Positions 58,884 through 64,000 of a stretch of 64,000 bases of DNA are shown here, in pieces. A model generated the notes under the pieces. It made no database searches and was not told where the DNA came from. It worked only from the letters and a program-made list of their open reading frames with translations. The first letter of the stretch is position 1, and each line of letters opens with the position of its first letter. The position numbers and the translations under genes are program-made. The stretch is from Streptacidiphilus sp. ASG 303 (lineage in GTDB: Bacteria; Actinomycetota; Actinomycetes; Streptomycetales; Streptomycetaceae): the NCBI RefSeq assembly GCF_020991365.1, contig NZ_JAJLRA010000002.1:430191-494190 (forward strand). Reading direction: 5' to 3'.

Positions 58884-61382
58884 GTGAGGCAGACGAGCGC
58901 GAATCCCGACCCCCGCAGCGACGGCCTGAGCCTGGTCGGCTGCGCGGCGGTCCTGGTGCTCGACGGCCGGGGGACGGTCCTCACCTGCACGGCGGAGGTG
59001 GAGCAGCTGACCGGCAGTCCGGCCACCGGGGTGTGCGGACGTCCGGCGGCGGAGCTGCTGGCGCACCCGGAGGACTGGCCGCAGGGGCTGCCGCCGCCGG
59101 ACGGAGGCAGGGCGGTGCTGCGCCGCGCACCGGGCGGCACCGTGGAGGTCTGCCTGGAGGTGCTGCCGCTGGGCCGGGAGACGGCCGCCCGCCACCTGGT
59201 CCGGCTGGTTCCAGCCGTGGAGGCGGACCGGTGCGGGCAGGACAACGCCCTGGTCCGCGCCCTGTTCACCCAGACCCGTGTCTGCCTGGCGATCCACGAC
59301 CGGGAGCTGCGGACCGTGCGGGTGAACAGCCCGTCGATGGCGCTCGGCCTGTCCGTGGGCGCGGACGGCTGCCCGGACGGCGGCGCGGACCGGGCGGTGT
59401 CCGGCCTGGAGGAGTCGCTGCTGCCGGGGGACGCGGCGGCGGTGCGGGAGCAGCTGCGGAAGGTCGCGGAGACCGGCGTGCCGCTCGTGGACTGGGTGCA
59501 CTCGGCCCGCCGCCTGGAGGCGCCGCGGGTGGAGCGCACCGTGTCGCTGTCGGCGTTCCGGCTGGAGGACACGGGCGGCGGGTTCGCAGGCGTGGCCGTC
59601 GCCTTCACCGACGTCACCGAGCAGGAGCGGACGCGGCAGCAGCTGGCGCTGGTCGCCGCGGCGGCGAAGCGGCTGGAGAGCACGCTGGACGTGGTCCGCT
59701 GCGCGGAGCAGCTGGCCGAGGTGATGGTGCCCGACTTCGCCGACCTGGCGGCGGTGGACCTCACCGAGGCGGTGCTGGTGGGCGAGGAGCCCGGCCGGTT
59801 CGGCCCCGGCTCGCTGCTGCGGCGGGTGGCGGTGGCCGCCGTGGAGGGGCGGTGGCCCGAGGAGCTGTACCCGCGGGACGCGGCCGTCCTGCTGCGGGAG
59901 CGGGACTGCCGGTGGCTGCGCCCCGACACGACCGGGCTCTTCGCCGACGTGGCGGAGGTGCGCGGGCCCCAGGACGGGGACGGCGGCGCGGACGGGGCGG
60001 CGGGGGCCGGCGGAGCGGCGGGGGCCGGCCGGGAGCCGCAGTACGCGGCGCTGCCGCACGACGCGACCTCCATGCTGACGGTGCCGCTGAACGCCCGCGG
60101 CCTGGCGCTCGGCAGCCTGCTGCTCTGGCGCACCGGGGACCGGGTGCCGTTCCGTCCGGACGACGCGGTGCTCGGCGAGGAGATCGGCTCGCGGGCGGCG
60201 CTCGGCATGGACAGCGCCCGCCGGTACACCCGCGAGCACCGCACCGCGGAGGCGCTGCAGCGCAGCCTGCTGCCGCGCGCGGTGGTGGAGGTGAGCGCGG
60301 CGGAGACCGTCGGCCAGTACGTGCCGGCCGCCACCGCGGCGGGCATCGGCGGCAGCTGGTTCGACGTGGTGGCGCTCTCCTCGGCGCGGATCGCGCTGGT
60401 GGTGGGCGACGTGGTGGGGCACGGGCTGGAGGCGACCGCGGCCACCGGGCGGCTGCGCACGGCCGTGCAGACGCTCTCCGACCTGGACATGGCGCCGGAG
60501 GAGCTGCTGTCCCACCTGGACGACCTGGTGGTGCGGCTGACGGCGGGCGACGCGGACGGGAGCGGGGCGGACGGCGAGGACGGGGGCCGGGGCGGCGGGG
60601 TGTACGGCTCGACCTGCCTGTACGCGGTGTACGACCCCGTCACGGGGCACTGCTCGATGGCGAGCGCGGGGCACCCGCCGCCGGTGGTGGCCCTGCCGGG
60701 CCGCCCCGCCTGCCCGGCGGAGCTGGTGCCCGGTCCGGCGCTGGGGGTGGGCGGGGAGCCGTTCGAGCAGCTGGAGCTGGAGCTGGCGCCGGGCAGCGTG
60801 CTCGCCCTCTTCACCGACAAACTGCTGGCGGACCCTGCGGAGGGCGCGGAGGAGCGGCTGCGGCGGCTGTGCGCCCGGGTGGGGTCGGCGGTGCACCCGC
60901 TCGCCTCGCCGGCGGAGGTGGGGCGGTGCGTCCTGGAGGAGCTGCTGCCGGAGCCGCCCGCGCAGGACCTGGCGCTGCTGGTGAGCCGGGTGCGGGCGCT
61001 GCCGGCGGGGGCGACGGCGGCGTGGGAGTTCCCCGGCGAGCCGTCGGCGGTGGCGCAGGCGCGGGAGCTCGTGACGGCGCAGCTCGCCGCGTGGGGCCTG
61101 GAGGAGCTGGCGTTCACCACCGAGCTGATCGCCAGCGAGCTGGTGACCAACTCGATCCGGTACGCGGGAGCCCCGGTGGGGCTGCGGCTGATCCGGGACA
61201 GGGTGCTGGTCTGCGAGGTCTCCGACCCCAGCCAGACGCAGCCGCGGCTGCGGCACGCGCGGCTGACCGACGAGGGCGGCCGCGGCCTGTTCCTGATCGC
61301 GCAGCTCGCCCACCGCTGGGGCAGCCGGTACACCCGCTCCGGGAAGACCATCTGGACCGAGCAGCAGCTGCCGCCGGTGTGA
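58884..61382 (+). CDS. PAS-GAF-SpoIIE phosphatase-HATPase multidomain sensor
   Basis: An 832-residue soluble protein: PAS-like domain (about 10-60), second PAS (about 130-250), GAF (about 265-460), SpoIIE/PP2C domain (about 475-700), and an anti-sigma-type HATPase (about 715-832, with ASELVTNSIRYAG and TDEGGRGLFLIAQLA). This layout belongs to streptomycete regulators of sigma-B-like partner switching. The phosphatase core is altered: GGSWFDVVAL carries serine where active RsbU/SpoIIE have GGDW, and FTDKLLAD replaces TDG; VVGDVVGHGLEA is intact. GTG 58884 is chosen; GTG 58845 is possible. No anti-sigma antagonist gene is adjacent. Confidence 0.88.
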   Translation: MRQTSANPDPRSDGLSLVGCAAVLVLDGRGTVLTCTAEVEQLTGSPATGVCGRPAAELLAHPEDWPQGLPPPDGGRAVLRRAPGGTVEVCLEVLPLGRETAARHLVRLVPAVEADRCGQDNALVRALFTQTRVCLAIHDRELRTVRVNSPSMALGLSVGADGCPDGGADRAVSGLEESLLPGDAAAVREQLRKVAETGVPLVDWVHSARRLEAPRVERTVSLSAFRLEDTGGGFAGVAVAFTDVTEQERTRQQLALVAAAAKRLESTLDVVRCAEQLAEVMVPDFADLAAVDLTEAVLVGEEPGRFGPGSLLRRVAVAAVEGRWPEELYPRDAAVLLRERDCRWLRPDTTGLFADVAEVRGPQDGDGGADGAAGAGGAAGAGREPQYAALPHDATSMLTVPLNARGLALGSLLLWRTGDRVPFRPDDAVLGEEIGSRAALGMDSARRYTREHRTAEALQRSLLPRAVVEVSAAETVGQYVPAATAAGIGGSWFDVVALSSARIALVVGDVVGHGLEATAATGRLRTAVQTLSDLDMAPEELLSHLDDLVVRLTAGDADGSGADGEDGGRGGGVYGSTCLYAVYDPVTGHCSMASAGHPPPVVALPGRPACPAELVPGPALGVGGEPFEQLELELAPGSVLALFTDKLLADPAEGAEERLRRLCARVGSAVHPLASPAEVGRCVLEELLPEPPAQDLALLVSRVRALPAGATAAWEFPGEPSAVAQARELVTAQLAAWGLEELAFTTELIASELVTNSIRYAGAPVGLRLIRDRVLVCEVSDPSQTQPRLRHARLTDEGGRGLFLIAQLAHRWGSRYTRSGKTIWTEQQLPPV

Positions 61383-61475
61383 TCCCCGGGCCCGCATGGC
61401 GGGGTCCGGTACCGGCGCGCACGATGGGAGGTGGGGCTGCATCGGGACCGGACCGAGACCGGGAGGCCGGAGGAC

Positions 61476-61895
61476 ATGAGTACGGCGAAGGAGATCATGC
61501 ACCGGGGCGCCCAGTGCGTGAGCGAGCACGAGACCCTCGACGCCGCGGCGCGGATGATGCGCGAGCTGGGCGTGGGGGCGCTGCCGATCTGCGGCGACGA
61601 CGACCGGCTCAAGGGGATCGTCACCGACCGCGACATCGTGGTGAAGTGCCTGGCGGAGGGCGGGGACCCGGCGGTGATGACCGCCGGCGAGCTGGCCGAG
61701 GGCCGCCCGCTGGTGATCCGCGACGACGACGACGCGGACCAGGTGCTCCGGGTCATGGAGCAGCACCGCGTGCGGCGGCTGCCGGTGATCGACCACGAGG
61801 ACCACCGCCTGATCGGCATCATCAGCGAGGCGGACGTGGCGCGGAACCTGCCGCGGGACAAGGTGGCGGAGTTCGTCACCTCCGTGTACGCCTGA
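61476..61895 (+). CDS. two-CBS-domain protein
   Basis: A 139-residue protein formed almost entirely of a CBS pair (Bateman module). CBS1 (about 5-60) contains AKEIMHRGAQCVSEHETLDA and GIVTDRDIVVKCLAEG. CBS2 (about 75-135) contains RRLPVIDHEDHRLIGIISEA and DVARNL. Such stand-alone modules bind adenine nucleotides and act as energy sensors. GGAGGA (61469-61474 region) precedes ATG 61476. It follows the SpoIIE-type sensor by 94 nt in the same direction and may be co-transcribed. Confidence 0.92.
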   Translation: MSTAKEIMHRGAQCVSEHETLDAAARMMRELGVGALPICGDDDRLKGIVTDRDIVVKCLAEGGDPAVMTAGELAEGRPLVIRDDDDADQVLRVMEQHRVRRLPVIDHEDHRLIGIISEADVARNLPRDKVAEFVTSVYA

Positions 61896-61917
61896 GCCCC
61901 CGTGCGGGGGCCCGGCG

Positions 61918-61944
61918 CGCACGCGGCACGCCCGGCCGCGTGCG
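61918..61944. terminator. terminator between CBS and hemerythrin genes
   Basis: A 9-bp stem (61918-61926 with 61936-61944), preceded by a GCCCCCG/CGGGGGC hairpin, lies between convergent genes. Confidence 0.65.
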
Positions 61945-61946
61945 GG

Positions 61947-62738
61947 TCACGGCAGCTGCGGCAGGCCCTCCCAGAGCGGGCCGGTGACGCGGGCGTAGGT
62001 GTCCCGCCAGTGCGGCCAGCGGCGCACGGCGTCGTCGTCGCACTGCTCCAGCAGCCGGTCGGCGGCGGCCCGCGGCACCCCGTCCAGCAGCCACGCCAGG
62101 ACGTCGGCGGTGCCCGGGCCGCCCGCCCCGCGGACGCGGTGCAGCACCTCCGGCAGGCCGCCCGCCGCGGGGTCGCCGGCGAGGGCCCCGCGCATCACGG
62201 GCAGGACCTGGACCTCCTCGATCCGCAGGTGGTTCCGGAGCCCGGCGGCGAACACCTCGACCGCCTGCGCCGCGCTCCAGGTGCCGCGTCCGGTGAGCAC
62301 GGCGTCCAGCACGGCGGCGGTGGTGGCGGCGGCGCCCTGCTCCAGGGCGTGGTGGTCGGCCTCCAGCCAGTTGACGAGCAGCCGCAGCTCGGGCGCCCTG
62401 GTGCGCAGCGCGGGCCACAGGCGGGTGTCCTGGTAGGCGTGGTAGCACTCCAGGATGCCGGTGAGGAGGCGCCAGTGGCGGAGGGCGGCGTCGGCGCGGG
62501 CGCCGTCGTCGGGTCCGAGGGCGCGGAGCACGGCGGGCAGGCGCAGCAGGTCCCGGCGCAGGGCGGCGTGCACGAGGAGGAGGCCGGCGAAGGGGGCGGC
62601 GGCCGGGGCGGTCCGGCCGGTCCGGGGGCCGCGCCCGCCGGGGGCCCCGGGGGCGTCGGGGGTTCCCGGGGCGTCGGGGGTTCTCGGGCCGTGGGGGGCT
62701 CTCGGGCCGCTCGGGGAGGCCGCGTTCGGGGCGGGCAT
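61947..62738 (-). CDS. hemerythrin-like (HHE) domain protein
   Basis: A 263-residue protein with a Pro/Gly-rich N-terminal tail (about 1-45, PDAPGTPDAPGAPG) and a four-helix bundle bearing metal-site-like residues: HAALRRDLLRLP, CYHAYQDTRLWPAL, EADHHALEQGA and NHLRIEEVQVLPVM. Hemerythrin-type proteins bind a di-iron centre and sense or store O2/NO, or act in iron balance; which applies here is unknown. ATG 62738 is taken, with GGAAGTGAG upstream. Longer in-frame forms run through non-conserved sequence. Confidence 0.82.
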   Translation of the reverse strand: MPAPNAASPSGPRAPHGPRTPDAPGTPDAPGAPGGRGPRTGRTAPAAAPFAGLLLVHAALRRDLLRLPAVLRALGPDDGARADAALRHWRLLTGILECYHAYQDTRLWPALRTRAPELRLLVNWLEADHHALEQGAAATTAAVLDAVLTGRGTWSAAQAVEVFAAGLRNHLRIEEVQVLPVMRGALAGDPAAGGLPEVLHRVRGAGGPGTADVLAWLLDGVPRAAADRLLEQCDDDAVRRWPHWRDTYARVTGPLWEGLPQLP

Positions 62739-62964
62739 GCTGCTCACTTCCGGTTCGCCGGGTCCGCTGCGGGGCCGCTGCGGTCTGCCGGGCTCCAGGG
62801 TGGCGGCTGCGGATAAGCGTGCGATGCCGGGCGGATGAACGCGCACGTCGGAGGGGTGCCCCGGTGCGGCCGTACGGGGGGCCGCACGCCGGCGGCCGCT
62901 TGCCCGCGGGGGCGGCGGGTAGGCGGCCGGGTGCACGATCGTCGAGAACGGCAGGAGGCCCGCG

Positions 62965-63204
62965 ATGGGCGGCATCGGAGACTGGGCGGACCGCGCGCGC
63001 AAGCTGGCCGAGGAGCACCCCGACCAGGTGGACAGGGCGGCCGACCGGGCGGAGGAGTTCGCCGACGAGCGGACCGGCCATAAGTACGACGAGCAGATCG
63101 AGCGGGGCGTGGACGAGGTCCAGCGGCGGCTCGGCGCCGGACGGGACGCCCGGCCGGCGGCGGGGCCCGGCACGGAGGGCGCCGGCACGGAGGACGGCCG
63201 GTAG
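62965..63204 (+). CDS. Rv0909-type putative antitoxin
   Basis: A 79-residue acidic helical protein: MGGIGDWADRARKLAEEHPD then QVDRAADRAEEFADERTGHK and YDEQIERGVDEVQRRLGAG. The D/E/K-rich heptads and the TGxKYxxQIxxGVD motif are those of the actinobacterial Rv0909 family, annotated as putative toxin-antitoxin antitoxins. No toxin gene lies next to it, so the role is doubtful. AGGAGG (62951-62957) gives a strong ribosome site for ATG 62965. It ends before a large bidirectional hairpin. Confidence 0.78.
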   Translation: MGGIGDWADRARKLAEEHPDQVDRAADRAEEFADERTGHKYDEQIERGVDEVQRRLGAGRDARPAAGPGTEGAGTEDGR

Positions 63205-63230
63205 CCGCAGGACGGGCGGCGGCACGGCCG

Positions 63231-63276
63231 CGGCCCCGCTCCGCACCCGGTCAACACCGGGTGCGGAGCGGGGCCG
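63231..63276. terminator. bidirectional terminator before the amylase gene
   Basis: A perfect 21-bp stem (63231-63251 with 63256-63276) and CAAC loop, between convergent genes. Confidence 0.88.
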
Positions 63277-63380
63277 TTCCGTGTCCCGCCGTCCGCGCCC
63301 GCTCGGGCGCGGGCCGGACGGCGGGACGCCGGGGTGGCGGCATGCCGGGTGGGGCGGGGTGCCGCCGGGTCGTGCGGGGG

Positions 63381-64000
63381 TCAGGGGCGCCAGGTGTCGT
63401 TGAGCACGACCTGGCCGCTGCTGGGCACGGTCGCGGTGCGGTTGGAGCCGCTCTCCCAGGTGACGGCGCCGGAGGCGTCCTTGCGGATGTACTTGTACTG
63501 GAAGGTGGTCCCGGCGGGCAGGGCCACGTCCAGCTTCCACACCGGGTAGGCCGCGGACGAGAGCGGCAGGGCCTTGGCGGTGTCCCAGCCGCCCAGGGCG
63601 GCGTTGTCACCCGCCACGAAGATGTTCTGGCCGTAGGTGGTGGTGGCGTTGACCGCGAACGACGCCCCGGTGGCGGAGCTGGTGGAGGAGGCGGTCGGGG
63701 TCGGGGTGGGGCTCGCCGTGGCGCCGCCCGAGGCGCCGACGTACAGGGCGACGGCGTCGTTGGCGCCCACGGTGGCGGTGAACCTGCCGTCGGCGCCGAC
63801 CGTGTAGGTGGTGCCGGTGCAGCCGCCGCCCGAGGTGGGGTCGCCGTGCTGGACGTCGCAGTAGGTGCCGGCCGGCAGCGAGGTCTGGAAGGTCTGGGTG
63901 ACCGCGCTGCTCTCGTGGTTGATGGCGACGTAGCCCTTGCTGCCGCGGCCGAAGGCGATGGCGTTGTTGCCGTTGGACCACCAGTTGGTCACCGCGGTGC
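63381..64000 (-). CDS. secreted alpha-amylase, C-terminal part with CBM20 (5' end cut by window)
   Basis: The last 206 residues of an extracellular starch-degrading enzyme. The end of the GH13 barrel/C domain is seen as [20 protein letters not shown] and [17 protein letters not shown], typical of streptomycete alpha-amylases. A Ser/Thr/Pro linker ([14 protein letters not shown]) leads to a CBM20 starch-binding domain ([34 protein letters not shown], and a terminal VVLNDTWRP). The catalytic domain and signal peptide lie beyond position 64000. Confidence 0.92.
   Translation of the reverse strand, partial: TAVTNWWSNGNNAIAFGRGSKGYVAINHESSAVTQTFQTSLPAGTYCDVQHGDPTSGGGCTGTTYTVGADGRFTATVGANDAVALYVGASGGATASPTPTPTASSTSSATGASFAVNATTTYGQNIFVAGDNAALGGWDTAKALPLSSAAYPVWKLDVALPAGTTFQYKYIRKDASGAVTWESGSNRTATVPSSGQVVLNDTWRP

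Noticed and set aside
62965..63204. Complete toxin-antitoxin pair at the Rv0909-like gene
   Set aside because: Only the antitoxin-like gene is present. The flanking genes are a hemerythrin-like protein and an amylase, with terminators on the downstream side.

Overview
The window is a very GC-rich, almost fully coding actinobacterial chromosome segment, and its gene content and order point to a streptomycete (Streptomyces or close relative). From memory, 1-36.5 kb follows the conserved order around SCO2158-SCO2198 of S. coelicolor: PfkB kinase, HesB/ErpA, nadA, pspA, cobUTS, pepA, lpdA, sucB, lipB, lipA, DUF4191, RDD, glnA. This synteny is recalled, not computed.

Region by region. (1) 1-9.5 kb: the 5' part of a PfkB kinase, an Fe-S insertion protein (ErpA-like), quinolinate synthase nadA (an Fe-S enzyme), a PLP decarboxylase next to an Lrp regulator, and the PspA/PspAA envelope-stress pair. 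(2) 9.5-14.5 kb: a methyltransferase, an aldo-keto reductase, and the cobU-cobT-cobS late cobalamin genes. (3) 14.9-34 kb: leucyl aminopeptidase; E3 and E2 of the 2-oxoacid dehydrogenases (lpdA, sucB); oxidoreductases; an HTH regulator; a 3-hydroxybutyrate dehydrogenase/MHS transporter/PucR block; and the lipoate pathway (lipB, lipA) that supplies the E2 cofactor. (4) 34.3-36.5 kb: an RDD membrane protein and glnA, with a textbook GlnR box.

(5) 36.5-41.8 kb: a 5.16-kb insertion directly behind glnA. It is bounded by an approximately 82-bp imperfect direct repeat that starts in the glnA stop-codon region and contains a 28-bp identical core. Inside are a decayed tyrosine-integrase fragment next to the left repeat, a frameshifted MFS transporter, an internally deleted IS256-type transposase, a TetR repressor divergent from a class C beta-lactamase-like serine hydrolase with three matching 17-bp operators, and a SUKH (SMI1/KNR4) remnant. 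I read it as a small, decaying integrative element using the 3' end of glnA as attachment site; it is the most novel feature here.

(6) 42-52 kb: lineage-specific small proteins, a DUF402 protein, a membrane-anchored beta-propeller protein, and a mat-like surface glycan locus: a GH26-like hydrolase, a TM protein, a polysaccharide deacetylase-GT2 fusion, and an acyltransferase with a four-fold repeat tail. (7) 52-64 kb: rhomboid protease, DapA-family/LysR pair, a MerR-type promoter driving an SDR, asparaginase, Gfo/Idh/MocA oxidoreductase, a SpoIIE/HATPase sensor with altered phosphatase residues, CBS and hemerythrin proteins, and the 3' end of a secreted amylase with a starch-binding domain.

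Many genes have a TANNNT-like -10 element ending 6-8 nt before the start codon and no Shine-Dalgarno, so leaderless transcription appears common. Convergent gene pairs are separated by long, perfect GC-rich hairpins.
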